A stretch of 40,235 nucleotides of DNA from an uncultured Bacilli bacterium (lineage in GTDB: Bacteria; Bacillota_I; Bacilli_A; RF39; UBA660). The position numbers were made by a program, and so were the translations under genes. The stretch's first letter is position 1. Every line of letters begins with the position of its first letter. The notes below the pieces were generated by a model that saw only the letters and a list, made by a program, of their open reading frames with translations, did no database searches and was not told the origin of the DNA. Shown in pieces: positions 23,834 to 32,750 of this stretch. The DNA is taken from NCBI GenBank assembly GCA_934091055.1, contig CAKOKN010000010.1, forward strand, positions 1 through 40,235, given 5' to 3'.

Positions 23834-25084
23834 ATGAAAGTACACATAAACAGTAGTAGGGTAGTAACTAAAATAGAAAAATATAATAAACCAGAAGTCA
23901 TATATATTCCACTCGAAGACAAAACAGGAATAACCTATAAATACATTGTCAAAGAGGGTGATTATATAAATAAAGGCCAAGTAGTCGCAGTAAATGAAAA
24001 AACTAACTTTCCCATTCATAGTTCCGTATCAGGATATGCATCTTTTGGAAGCAATAAAATAATAAATACTGGTAAAAAGGTAAAGTGCATAGCTATCGAA
24101 AACGACTTTAAAGAAAAATACCAAAAAAGTAAAATGCTTAAAAAAGACTTATCAACTTATACTAAAGAACAATTTATTGAAGATTTAAAAGAGAACGCTA
24201 TCATTGGCCTAGGAGGTAGTGCATTCCCAACATATCTAAAATACAATAATGATAATATAAAATATCTCTTAGTAAATGGTGTTGAATGTGAACCACATAT
24301 ATCATCAGATAAAGCACTAATGTATAACTACTCTGAAAACATACTCGAAGCAATAGATGCCATTATCACTATCAATAAAATAACAAAAGCCATAGTAGTA
24401 ATAAAAGAAAGTGATAGAACATCATATGAAACTCTAAGTAAATATATAGGTACTTATCCCAATATAACAATAAAAACTGTCAAAGATATCTATCCAAATG
24501 GTTGGGAGAGAAATGTTGTTAAAGAAGCCCTAGGAGTATCTTATCAAAAGTATCCCATTGAAAAAGGTGTGGTAGTAAGTAATGTATCTACCATATATGC
24601 TATCTATGAAATGCTAGAGTATAATCGACCTCTAACTGAAAGAATAGTTACCTTTGTAGGCCCAGGCTTAAAAGAGAAGAAAAATGTAAAAGTAAAAATA
24701 GGAACATTAGCCAGTGAAGTAATTAAAAATATTGATCCTTATACCAATATTAAAAATCCTCTTTTTGTAGCAGGAGGCCCTATGATGGGTACATCACTAC
24801 CAACAGATGATGTTGTAATTACTAAAGACCTAAACTGTATTTTAGTACTAGAAAACAATTTCTCAAGAAGCAGTGAATGTATAAGATGTGGAAAATGTAC
24901 TAGTGTGTGTCCCGTTAAACTATATCCCGTTCTAATTATGAATAACATAAATAAACCAAATAATCTAGAAGAATTAAAACCAAATAAATGTATAGAATGT
25001 GGTCTTTGTTCTTATATATGTCCTTCAAAAATAGAAGTAAGAGAATTTGTAAAAGCTGCTAAAGAGAAGGTGAAAGATAAATGA
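23834..25084 (+). CDS. rnfC: Electron transport complex subunit RnfC-like
   Basis: Protein of 416 residues, close to the usual 430-450. The N-terminal barrel-sandwich domain is followed by the flavin/NADH-type fold with IGLGGSAFPTYLK and VNGVECEPHISSD, an SLBB-like segment, and two 4Fe-4S motifs near the C-terminus: CIRCGKCTSVCP and CIECGLCSYICP. RnfC is the NADH- or quinone-facing electron entry subunit of the Rnf complex. It overlaps the next gene by 4 nt. Genes for RnfB, RnfE and RnfA are not in this operon. Confidence 0.9.
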   Translation: MKVHINSSRVVTKIEKYNKPEVIYIPLEDKTGITYKYIVKEGDYINKGQVVAVNEKTNFPIHSSVSGYASFGSNKIINTGKKVKCIAIENDFKEKYQKSKMLKKDLSTYTKEQFIEDLKENAIIGLGGSAFPTYLKYNNDNIKYLLVNGVECEPHISSDKALMYNYSENILEAIDAIITINKITKAIVVIKESDRTSYETLSKYIGTYPNITIKTVKDIYPNGWERNVVKEALGVSYQKYPIEKGVVVSNVSTIYAIYEMLEYNRPLTERIVTFVGPGLKEKKNVKVKIGTLASEVIKNIDPYTNIKNPLFVAGGPMMGTSLPTDDVVITKDLNCILVLENNFSRSSECIRCGKCTSVCPVKLYPVLIMNNINKPNNLEELKPNKCIECGLCSYICPSKIEVREFVKAAKEKVKDK

Positions 25085-26493
25085 AAAAATTTAATATAAG
25101 AAAAGGCAATTTTATAAAAGATAATAATACAACATATAACTTAATGTACTCTATAGTATTAGTTTTAATACCATTAATAATATTCTCAATATATAAAAAT
25201 GGAATATATCCTACTATTAAAGGAGAAGGTAGTCTATACTTAGTATTTAAACCATTAATATTTATACTAATTAGTAGTGTACTAGGTACATTAGTAGAAT
25301 ATATATATTATAAAATAAAAAAGAAAGATAAGACAGTACTTTCACTATTAGTCGAAGACTATTCAATAATACCAGGAATATTTATTAGTCTTGTTATACC
25401 AATAAATACTCCTATATGGTTATTAGCAGTAGGAAGTATAATATCCAGTTTATCAAAAGTAGTAATGGGTGGAATAGGTAAAAATAGATTAAATCCTGCT
25501 CTTGTAGGAGCCTTCTTTATCATAATAATATTTCAGTCATATACAGGAGGATACTTAAATCCTTATGAGCTAGATACAGTAAGTAGTGCTACACCCTTAA
25601 CAAATGTAACTGCCAGTGGATATGTTATAACTTATGATAATCTAGTAAAACCATATGGTTCTTTATTAAATTTCTTTATAGGAAATATACCAGGTGCAGT
25701 AGGAGAAACTTCATCACTACTATGTATATTAGCCTTTATTTATCTAACTTATAAAAAAGTAATTAAATATAGAATAACAATATCATATATTCTAACAGTA
25801 GCAATAATGAGTTTAATTATCTGTCTAACAAAAGATATAGGACTTTGGTTTATATTATTTAATATATTATCAGGAGGTCTCTTGTTTGGAGCAGTCTTTA
25901 TGGCAACAGATCCTGTAACATCCCCAATTACAAATAGAGGACAGGTACTAGGAGGTATCTTTCTAGGAGTCTCAACTCTTATAATAAGATATTTAACTCC
26001 ATTACCAGAAGGCGTACTAGTATCAATACTATTATTTAATATTCTTACTATAGTAATAAATTATTTAGATATAAAATTATATGATAAAAAGATATTTCAA
26101 GATATTATACTTATAATATTCTTAGTACTAGTAGTTTTATTATCGTTTATGATAAGTAATAAACTAAGTACTAAGCCACTAGATGATACATATAAGATAA
26201 TATCTAAAGTAAAAGAAGGAAATATTACTACATATGAAGTAAGTGGTAAAGGTTATGCTGGTAATAATAGTATTAAGTTGAAAATAGTATTTAAAGATAA
26301 AGATATTACTTCGATAGAGGTTTTGAGAAGTGATGAGACTTATACTAAGATGATTTATGATAATGATTATTTAACTAAACTTAAGGATAATTCTAAATCT
26401 TTAGATAATTTAGATACTATTAGTGGTTGTACTTATACTAGTAGATATTTAAAAGAGATAGTATCTAAAACTATTAATGATTATAATAGTTAA
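25081..26493 (+). CDS. RnfD-RnfG fusion protein
   Basis: Protein of 470 residues. Residues 1 to about 345 are RnfD: multiple transmembrane helices, GKNRLNPALVGAFF, the flavinylation motif SSATPLT and FMATDPVTSPITNRGQ. After a further helix (about 336-356) residues 365-470 form an FMN_bind domain as in RnfG/NqrC, with VSGKGYAGN, a short strand region and SGCTYTS, where the Thr is the expected covalent FMN site. Normally RnfD (about 310-350 residues) and RnfG (about 200) are separate. Both FMN sites would need ApbE, which is encoded at 34823. Codon use drifts to a more T-rich style after about 26280. Confidence 0.87.
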   Translation: MKKFNIRKGNFIKDNNTTYNLMYSIVLVLIPLIIFSIYKNGIYPTIKGEGSLYLVFKPLIFILISSVLGTLVEYIYYKIKKKDKTVLSLLVEDYSIIPGIFISLVIPINTPIWLLAVGSIISSLSKVVMGGIGKNRLNPALVGAFFIIIIFQSYTGGYLNPYELDTVSSATPLTNVTASGYVITYDNLVKPYGSLLNFFIGNIPGAVGETSSLLCILAFIYLTYKKVIKYRITISYILTVAIMSLIICLTKDIGLWFILFNILSGGLLFGAVFMATDPVTSPITNRGQVLGGIFLGVSTLIIRYLTPLPEGVLVSILLFNILTIVINYLDIKLYDKKIFQDIILIIFLVLVVLLSFMISNKLSTKPLDDTYKIISKVKEGNITTYEVSGKGYAGNNSIKLKIVFKDKDITSIEVLRSDETYTKMIYDNDYLTKLKDNSKSLDNLDTISGCTYTSRYLKEIVSKTINDYNS

Positions 26494-26494
26494 T

Positions 26495-26527
26495 ACACTT
26501 AGAACCTAAGGTCTCTAAGTGTTTTTT
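26495..26527 (+). terminator. Terminator after the rnf genes
   Basis: ACACTTAGA (26495-26503) pairs with TCTAAGTGT (26514-26522), followed by T6. Confidence 0.8.
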
Positions 26528-26542
26528 GAAGCCTTAAGGTCT

Positions 26543-26580
26543 TCAAAAAGAAAATCAATAGCCATTTGTCTATTGATTTT
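26543..26580 (-). terminator. Terminator of the zinc-ribbon protein gene
   Basis: On the minus strand AAAATCAATAG (26570-26580) pairs with CTATTGATTTT (26551-26561), followed by CTTTTTG. Confidence 0.7.
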
Positions 26581-26589
26581 ATAATTTTA

Positions 26590-26979
26590 TTAATTATTAT
26601 TTCCTTTTTGTACTACGTATACAATTATAACTGCTATTAAACTAGGGAATACAAATGCAAATGCTATCATACTAATTATTAAAATAACAGACATAATATT
26701 TACGAAGATAGATGGTTCACAATTTTCAATGCAATTACGTAGTCTTTCCATATCAATAACTCTTACCAAAGTATTAAGTATCCATACCACCATAAACTGT
26801 ACAAATAAAGCTGTAGGTATTCCCCAATGAAATTTGACTTTCTTTTTAGTAGTAGTATTATTAACTCCATATACCTGATTATTATTAATTTGATTATTAA
26901 TAGTTTGTGTTCCACATTTGTTGCAGAACATAGCATTGTCCTCTAATGCATTACCACAGTTACTACAAAACTTCGACAC
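26590..26979 (-). CDS. Zinc-ribbon membrane protein
   Basis: Protein of 129 residues, GTG start with AGGAGG-rich upstream sequence. The N-terminal zinc ribbon has two CxxC pairs (FCSNCGNAL and FCNKCGTQT). An Asn-rich linker leads to two transmembrane helices at about 52-70 and 92-124. Such zinc_ribbon_2 plus membrane proteins are common in Firmicutes and of unknown function. It lies alone between a terminator and ftsK. Confidence 0.75.
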   Translation of the reverse strand: MSKFCSNCGNALEDNAMFCNKCGTQTINNQINNNQVYGVNNTTTKKKVKFHWGIPTALFVQFMVVWILNTLVRVIDMERLRNCIENCEPSIFVNIMSVILIISMIAFAFVFPSLIAVIIVYVVQKGNNN

Positions 26980-27067
26980 AATCCCTTCCTCCTTCCTCTT
27001 TATAATAAAATTATATCATTTGGTAAAAAATATTTCAATATAATTACATTAACATCGATTTAAAATA

Positions 27068-27096
27068 TTTACATTCAAAGTAAAAAATGATATACT
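27068..27096 (+). promoter_or_regulatory. Promoter of ftsK (extended -10)
   Basis: TTTACA (27068-27073), 17-nt spacer ending TGA, TATACT (27091-27096). The 13-mer TGATATACTTAAG recurs in the tkt promoter. Confidence 0.75.
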
Positions 27097-27119
27097 TAAG
27101 GAGTAGAGGATTGATGTAT

Positions 27120-29333
27120 ATGGCAAAGAAAAAACAGAAAAAAGATAGTGAAAAAAAGAAGTTTGAATATAGTAATGAGGTAATAGGTATAATACTAATA
27201 TTAGCCTCAATAATAGGTATAGGAGGTTATGGACCTGCGGGCAACTTTATTAGATCATTTGCTGTTTTCTTAGTGGGAAATATCTATATATTTCTTTTAG
27301 TAGGTCTATTAGCTCTAGGAGGTTATGTAATACTAAAGAGAAAGATGCCAGACTTTTCCAATTTAAGATGGGTAGGTTTTAGTATTCTTTTAATATCATT
27401 TCTAGTATTATTACATATGAAGTATATAGTAGTAAATTCCCAAGAGGGTGTAAAAATAATTACCGAAACTTTTAATAACCTTTTAGTAACATTTAAAACT
27501 CCAAGTGCTATTTCTAATAGTGGTGGAGGTATTATAGGAGCTTTATTTACTTTTGCTTTTTATAGTTTATTTAAAGATGGAACTAAAATAGTAGTAATTA
27601 CTTTAATGGTAATAGGTACTATACTATTACTAAATACAAGTATTATAGATATTTTAAAGAAGATAAAATTACCAAAGCATCAAAAGAAAGAGAAGAGTGC
27701 TAAAGAAGATAATAATGATGAAGAATTAGATAAAAGAATTATTGTATCTTCATCTAAAGATATAGATAAAGTAAGTGAGAAAGAATTAAGTGAACCAGAT
27801 ATTCCAATAAAGACTGCTAGTAGTGTAAACGCTGAAGTAGTAGAGAAGAAGGTAGAGGAAGAAAAACCAGTTATTAATGTTAATTATAAATTACCACCAC
27901 TTACTCTATTAAAGCTAGCTAAAGGAAATAATGATAAAGAGAATGTTGAGGCTGTAAAACAAAACATAAGTACTCTAGAAAAAGTATTAGCAGATTTTGA
28001 AATACCAGGTAAGATAAAAGAATGTCATATAGGACCATCTGTTACACAGTATGAATTAGAATTAAAAGCAGGTACTAAAGTAAACAAATTATTGTCAATT
28101 CAAAAAGAAATAGCTCTTAATTTAGCAGCTAAAGATGTAAGAATACAGGCACCTATACCAGGAAAAAGTACTATTGGAATAGAACTTCCAAATAAAGTAA
28201 ATAGTGCTGTATCATTTAGAGAGATATTATCAAAATTACCTGAGCCAAATGAGAAAAGTCTTCTTGCAGTTGGATTAGGAAAAGATATAATGGGTACAGT
28301 TAAATGGGCTGAAATAAATGCTACACCACACCTTTTAATAGCAGGTGCTACTGGTAGTGGTAAATCAGTTTGTATAAACTGTATAATAGCTTCAATATTA
28401 ATGAGAACTAAACCAGATGAAGTAAAATTAGTAATGGTAGACCCTAAAAAAGTAGAATTATCTATGTATAATGGAGTACCACACTTATTAACACCAGTAG
28501 TAACAGATCCTAAAAAAGCATCTATAGCTCTTAAGAATATTGTTGTTGAAATGGAAAGAAGATATCAAGTATTTGAAGATACTAAATGTAAGAATATAAC
28601 ATCATATAATAAAATGTGTGAGAGTAATACAGACTATATAAAGATGCCATATATAGTATTTATAATAGATGAGTTAGCAGATCTTATGTTAGTAGCTGCT
28701 AAAGATGTTGAAGATTCTATAATGCGAATAACTCAAATGGCTAGAGCAGCAGGAATTCACTTGATCGTAGCTACTCAAAGACCATCTACTGATGTTATAA
28801 CAGGAGTTGTAAAAGCAAATATTCCATCTCGTATATCATTTGCAGTTTCTTCTTCAATAGACTCTAGGACAATCCTAGACCAAACTGGAGCAGAGAAACT
28901 ATTAGGTAAAGGTGATATGTTATTTAAACCAATGGGAGAAAATGTTCCAATAAGAATACAAGGAGCTTATGTAAGTGATGAAGAATTACAAAAGATCGTG
29001 GACTTTACCATATCACAGCAGAAGGCTAACTATGACCACTCTATAACTGAAGAGAAGGGTGGCGAAGGCTCTGATGCTGGTAAATATGATGATGGCTATG
29101 AATCTAAAGAAGAATATGATGATCCACTTTATAACGACATTGTGTCATTTGCTACCGAGTTTGGAAAGATATCAGCATCTCTTATCCAAAGAAAATATCG
29201 TATAGGTTATAATAGAGCAGCTAGAATAATAGATTTACTTGAAGAAAGAGGTATAATAGGACCACAAAACGGATCAAAACCACGAGAAGTTTTAATAAAA
29301 AAAGAAAATAATAATGACGATTATGAAGAATAA
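27120..29333 (+). CDS. ftsK: DNA translocase FtsK/SpoIIIE
   Basis: Protein of 737 residues. Four N-terminal transmembrane helices (about residues 15-165), a charged linker, then the motor: Walker A GATGSGKSVC (about 412), VMVDPKKVELSMY, Walker B VFIIDELADLM and ATQRPSTDVITG. The C-terminal gamma winged helix (about 665-725, SLIQRKYRIGYNRAARIID) reads polar DNA sequences. It pumps chromosomes through the division or sporulation septum; in Bacillus this family is SpoIIIE or SftA, and the four-helix layout fits SpoIIIE. Start ATG 27120 with AGAGGA 9 nt upstream; the ATG at 27087 lies inside the promoter. Confidence 0.95.
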   Translation: MAKKKQKKDSEKKKFEYSNEVIGIILILASIIGIGGYGPAGNFIRSFAVFLVGNIYIFLLVGLLALGGYVILKRKMPDFSNLRWVGFSILLISFLVLLHMKYIVVNSQEGVKIITETFNNLLVTFKTPSAISNSGGGIIGALFTFAFYSLFKDGTKIVVITLMVIGTILLLNTSIIDILKKIKLPKHQKKEKSAKEDNNDEELDKRIIVSSSKDIDKVSEKELSEPDIPIKTASSVNAEVVEKKVEEEKPVINVNYKLPPLTLLKLAKGNNDKENVEAVKQNISTLEKVLADFEIPGKIKECHIGPSVTQYELELKAGTKVNKLLSIQKEIALNLAAKDVRIQAPIPGKSTIGIELPNKVNSAVSFREILSKLPEPNEKSLLAVGLGKDIMGTVKWAEINATPHLLIAGATGSGKSVCINCIIASILMRTKPDEVKLVMVDPKKVELSMYNGVPHLLTPVVTDPKKASIALKNIVVEMERRYQVFEDTKCKNITSYNKMCESNTDYIKMPYIVFIIDELADLMLVAAKDVEDSIMRITQMARAAGIHLIVATQRPSTDVITGVVKANIPSRISFAVSSSIDSRTILDQTGAEKLLGKGDMLFKPMGENVPIRIQGAYVSDEELQKIVDFTISQQKANYDHSITEEKGGEGSDAGKYDDGYESKEEYDDPLYNDIVSFATEFGKISASLIQRKYRIGYNRAARIIDLLEERGIIGPQNGSKPREVLIKKENNNDDYEE

Positions 29334-29399
29334 TTGTCATTTTATATTAAAAAAACAACTAAATAATAGGGAAAATAAGCGATAAGTAACAAAAAATGG

Positions 29400-29428
29400 T
29401 TGCTATTTTTCAAAAAATATTATATAAT
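29400..29428 (+). promoter_or_regulatory. Promoter of yceD-rpmF
   Basis: TTGCTA (29400-29405), 17-nt spacer, TATAAT (29423-29428). Confidence 0.7.
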
Positions 29429-29448
29429 TATTAAGCAGGTGAAATTTT

Positions 29449-29916
29449 ATGGTAATAGAATTATTTGATCTCGTAATAAATAATAAAAAAATAAATATAG
29501 ATAAAGATGTTATTATTCCTGAAGATTTACTAAAAGAAAGTGACATCAGGAGATTAGATAATGTCCATTTCAAAGGAAGAATAGAAAAACTTATTGATGA
29601 TACATATCAGTTATCAGGTATAATAAGTGGTACAATGATCGTACCCGATGATATAACTTTGGAGGATTATGAATATAATTTTACTAGTGATATAGAAGAA
29701 GAAATAGAAGAAACAAGAATAAATTTGCAAAAAACTATTGATATTACTTTAGATTTATGGCAAAATATTGTTGTGGAAATTCCTCTTAAGGCTGTTAATG
29801 AAAAAAATAAAGATTTAACACTTGAGGGTAGGGGATGGAGACTAATTAAGGAAGAAGATGTCGCAAGTACAAATAATCCTTTAAGTAGTCTAGAAGACTT
29901 ATTAAGGAAGGAGTGA
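29449..29916 (+). CDS. YceD/DUF177 family protein
   Basis: Protein of 155 residues. The family fits by shape and position: an N-terminal beta-rich half with LSGIISGTMIVP, an acidic middle and a C-terminal part with WQNIVVEIPLKAVN and a final PLSSLEDLLRKE, where the last segment is the usual conserved end before rpmF. YceD proteins are linked to 23S rRNA or ribosome assembly. The usual CxxC pair is absent here. rpmF starts 4 nt after its stop, the standard arrangement in bacteria. AGGTGA precedes the ATG. Confidence 0.85.
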   Translation: MVIELFDLVINNKKINIDKDVIIPEDLLKESDIRRLDNVHFKGRIEKLIDDTYQLSGIISGTMIVPDDITLEDYEYNFTSDIEEEIEETRINLQKTIDITLDLWQNIVVEIPLKAVNEKNKDLTLEGRGWRLIKEEDVASTNNPLSSLEDLLRKE

Positions 29917-29920
29917 GAAG

Positions 29921-30166
29921 ATGGCAGTTCCATTTAGAAAAGTAAGTAAGACAAGAAGAAATATGAGAAGAACTCATTATAAAATCACTGCTAACGGATT
30001 AGTAGAATGTACTAACTGTGGAGCTAAGATAAGATCACATAGAGCTTGTCCAAAATGTGGATTTTATAAAGGAGCAGATACTTCTAAAAAACAAGAAGAA
30101 ACTAAAGTAACTGAAGAAAAGAAAGCTCCTAAAAAAGCAAAAACTTCAAAAAAGACTGAAGAATAA
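29921..30166 (+). CDS. rpmF: 50S ribosomal protein L32
   Basis: Protein of 81 residues. MAVPFRKVSKTRRNMRRTH is the classic N-terminus, and the zinc ribbon is CTNCGAKI ... CPKCGFYKG. The usual length is about 57-60; here a Lys/Glu/Ala-rich tail of about 25 residues follows and is probably disordered. It is co-transcribed with yceD and has its ribosome binding site (AAGGAG) inside the end of yceD. Confidence 0.97.
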   Translation: MAVPFRKVSKTRRNMRRTHYKITANGLVECTNCGAKIRSHRACPKCGFYKGADTSKKQEETKVTEEKKAPKKAKTSKKTEE

Positions 30167-30170
30167 TAAT

Positions 30171-30195
30171 AAGCACTAAATTTTAGTGCTTTTTT
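30171..30195 (+). terminator. Terminator after rpmF
   Basis: AAGCACTAAA (30171-30180) pairs directly with TTTTAGTGCTT (30181-30191), followed by T run; the effective loop is a few A/T bases. Confidence 0.8.
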
Positions 30196-30219
30196 ATATA
30201 TAAAAAATCGACAAAAGTC

Positions 30220-30248
30220 TTTATATTTTTAAATATTTCTGATATACT
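30220..30248 (+). promoter_or_regulatory. Promoter of tkt (extended -10)
   Basis: TTTATA (30220-30225), 17-nt spacer ending TGA, TATACT (30243-30248). Confidence 0.65.
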
Positions 30249-30271
30249 TAAGAAGTAAGGTAGGTAATAAT

Positions 30272-32239
30272 ATGAAACTTAATGAAAAGAAAATAATTAA
30301 TGATATTAGAATGTTATCATTAGATATGATAAATACTGCTGGTAGTGGGCATCCTGGAATAGCATTAGATTTTGCTCCAACAATATATACATTACTTGCT
30401 TATCACTTAAAGTTTGATTTAGAGAGAAAAGCTTGGTGTAATAGAGATAGATTAGTAGTATCCGCAGGTCACGCTTCAGCACTATTGTATGCTAGTCTCT
30501 TTTATTGTTTAGATGAGTTTAGTATTGAGGAATTAAAGAAATATAGAAGAATATCAACTTCATTAGGGGGACATCCTGAATATAATCTAAATAATAGAAT
30601 AGAGGCAACAACAGGACTATTAGGTCAAGGCTTTGCTACAGCAGTTGGTCTTGCTATAGGAGAAAAATACTTAGAAAGTACATTCAATAGAAAGAAGAAT
30701 ACTATCTTTGATTACAATATATATTGTATCTGTTCTGATGGTGATCTAATGGAGGGAATTACTTATGAAGCAGCTTCACTAGCAGGTACTCTAGAGTTAG
30801 ATAATCTAATAGTACTATATGATTCTAATGCTGTAACAGCAGATGGTGATATAGAAAAAACTTCAGTAGAAGATATAGAAGCTAGATTTTCTAGCATAAA
30901 CTGGGAAGTAATTAGAGTAAAAAAAGGTGAGTCTGTAAAAGAAATATCAAATGCTATAGATAAAGCTAAAAAGAGTAGTAGACCCGTTCTAATAGAAGTA
31001 GAGACAGTACTTGGTATCTATTCTAAGTATGAAGGAACTAATAGAATACACTCTAATCTAGAAAGAGAAGATCTAGAAGAAATAAGAAGTGAATTAAAGT
31101 GTAAAGAGGCTTTTACTTTTGATGAAGAAGTAAGAAATAACCTTTTGACATTCATAAAAGAAGGAACTGAAGATTATTATAAAGAATGGTATAGTGAGTA
31201 TGAGATGTTCTTAGCTAATTCAACTGATAAAGAAAAAGATGCTTTAAGTCTAGTAATAGAACAAGAAGGAATATCATTAGATATAGCATCAGTAGTAGAT
31301 GAGAGTAAAATATTTGAAGATAAAGCAATGCGTGATATAAATTATCAAGTAATGAATGTAATAAGTGCTTTCTTACCAAACTTTATAGGAGGAAGTGCAG
31401 ACTTGTTCTGTAGTACTAAAACTTATCTAAAAGGAAAAGGAGAATTTAGTAGTGACTCTTATGAAGGAAGAAATATAAACTTTGGTGTAAGAGAGGGAGC
31501 TACTGGGGCAATTCTAAATGGTATAGCACTATCTAATATTAGAACTTATGGAAGTACATTTCTTGCTTTTTCAGACTATATGAAGCCTGCAATTAGAATG
31601 TCAGCAATGATGGATTTACCAGTTACTTATATCTTTAGTCACGATAGTATAAGAGTAGGAGAGGATGGTCCAACTCATCAACCAATAGAGCAACTAGGAA
31701 GCTTAAGAAGTATTCCAAACTTCTCTGTATATCGTCCTTGTGATTATAAAGAATTAATAGGTTCCTGGAGTAATATCTTAAAAGAAGCTAAGCCTTGTGC
31801 TTTAGTATTACCAAGAGGCCATAACGATACTCTAGAGCATACAAGTTCTAAAAAAACTCAGCGCGGAGGCTATATCATAAGTGAAGTAAAAACAAGACTT
31901 GATTTAATAATAATAGCAACAGGTAGTGAAGTAGCTCTTGCTCTAAAAATAAAAGAAGAACTATTAAAGAACTACATTGAAGCAAGAGTAGTATCAATGC
32001 CAAATATGAATTTATTCTTGAAACAAGATAAAGATTATCAAGAACAAGTATTACCAAGAGGTTATCGAAGAATGGTCATAGAGCTATCAAACGATGCCAA
32101 TTGGTATAGATTTATTTCTTCAGATCAAGACTTCATTGGGGTAAATGAATTTGGAAGAAGTGCTACTGAAGAAGAATTATTATCTTACTTTGAATTAGAT
32201 ATGCAAGATATAATTATAAAAATAAAAAATAATCTATAA
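30272..32239 (+). CDS. tkt: Transketolase
   Basis: Protein of 655 residues, matching the usual 650-670. It transfers two-carbon units in the non-oxidative pentose phosphate pathway with thiamine diphosphate. Motifs: AGSGHPGIALD near residue 23, LVVSAGHASALLY, TGLLGQGFATAVG, the ThDP motif beginning CSDGDLMEGITYEA, the Glu-containing NFGVREGATGAI and SHDSIRVGEDGPTHQP. It is followed by sirA and yneF as in B. subtilis. Its promoter shares a 13-mer with the ftsK promoter. Confidence 0.96.
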   Translation: MKLNEKKIINDIRMLSLDMINTAGSGHPGIALDFAPTIYTLLAYHLKFDLERKAWCNRDRLVVSAGHASALLYASLFYCLDEFSIEELKKYRRISTSLGGHPEYNLNNRIEATTGLLGQGFATAVGLAIGEKYLESTFNRKKNTIFDYNIYCICSDGDLMEGITYEAASLAGTLELDNLIVLYDSNAVTADGDIEKTSVEDIEARFSSINWEVIRVKKGESVKEISNAIDKAKKSSRPVLIEVETVLGIYSKYEGTNRIHSNLEREDLEEIRSELKCKEAFTFDEEVRNNLLTFIKEGTEDYYKEWYSEYEMFLANSTDKEKDALSLVIEQEGISLDIASVVDESKIFEDKAMRDINYQVMNVISAFLPNFIGGSADLFCSTKTYLKGKGEFSSDSYEGRNINFGVREGATGAILNGIALSNIRTYGSTFLAFSDYMKPAIRMSAMMDLPVTYIFSHDSIRVGEDGPTHQPIEQLGSLRSIPNFSVYRPCDYKELIGSWSNILKEAKPCALVLPRGHNDTLEHTSSKKTQRGGYIISEVKTRLDLIIIATGSEVALALKIKEELLKNYIEARVVSMPNMNLFLKQDKDYQEQVLPRGYRRMVIELSNDANWYRFISSDQDFIGVNEFGRSATEEELLSYFELDMQDIIIKIKNNL

Positions 32240-32240
32240 T

Positions 32241-32268
32241 ATGACAAATATTTTAAATATAGTATGAT
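32241..32268 (+). promoter_or_regulatory. Promoter of sirA-yneF
   Basis: ATGACA (32241-32246), 16-nt spacer, TATGAT (32263-32268). No Spo0A box is seen here. Confidence 0.5.
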
Positions 32269-32288
32269 ACTCTATATATGGTGATATA

Positions 32289-32732
32289 ATGAGAACATAC
32301 TATATTTTTAATGTAAATAAATATTTTACATATATGTATAAAAAGAATCCTTTTAAAATGTATAAGATCTTCGAGGAGATCTATAATACTAAAGATTATG
32401 ATAGTATAAAGACTTATAGAATATTTGAACAAGTAGCTACTCCTTTTAATAAAATACTTTTAAATGAATATATATATTTTGATTATAAATATAAATATGG
32501 TTATAAAAAAATAGATAATACTCATTATCTAAGAACAAGTGAGAATAGTATATTAACAATAAATAATTATAATATTAAACTTAGAACTGAGAGTAATTAT
32601 TCAGATTTCTTTACATATTTAAATAAATATAATATTAATTTATTTGTTTGTGATTTTGAGAATAAAGATTATTTTTGGCTTGATAAACTAGTAGGTAATT
32701 CTTTACAAAAGAAAGAATTCATAGTAAAATAG
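32289..32732 (+). CDS. SirA-like sporulation inhibitor of replication
   Basis: Protein of 147 residues; B. subtilis SirA (YneE) has 148. The N-terminus RTYYIFNVN and the C-terminal INLFVCDFENKDYFWLDK follow the SirA pattern (short tyrosine-rich strand at the start, D-F-x-x-x-x-Y-x-W-L near the end). The position between tkt and yneF is the same as in Bacillus, which is the strongest support. SirA binds DnaA domain I and blocks new rounds of replication once sporulation starts. Only a weak GGTGAT ribosome binding site precedes the ATG. The middle of the protein is diverged. Confidence 0.72.
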   Translation: MRTYYIFNVNKYFTYMYKKNPFKMYKIFEEIYNTKDYDSIKTYRIFEQVATPFNKILLNEYIYFDYKYKYGYKKIDNTHYLRTSENSILTINNYNIKLRTESNYSDFFTYLNKYNINLFVCDFENKDYFWLDKLVGNSLQKKEFIVK

Positions 32733-32750
32733 TAACAAGGAGGCGTAAAT

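Noticed and set aside
26972..26978. Exact Spo0A box TTCGACA
   Set aside because: It coincides with the GTG TCG AAG start codons of the zinc-ribbon protein gene, so chance or coding constraint is the simpler explanation.
27087..27119. Upstream start codon for ftsK
   Set aside because: It overlaps the promoter -10 region, so it is not in the transcript.
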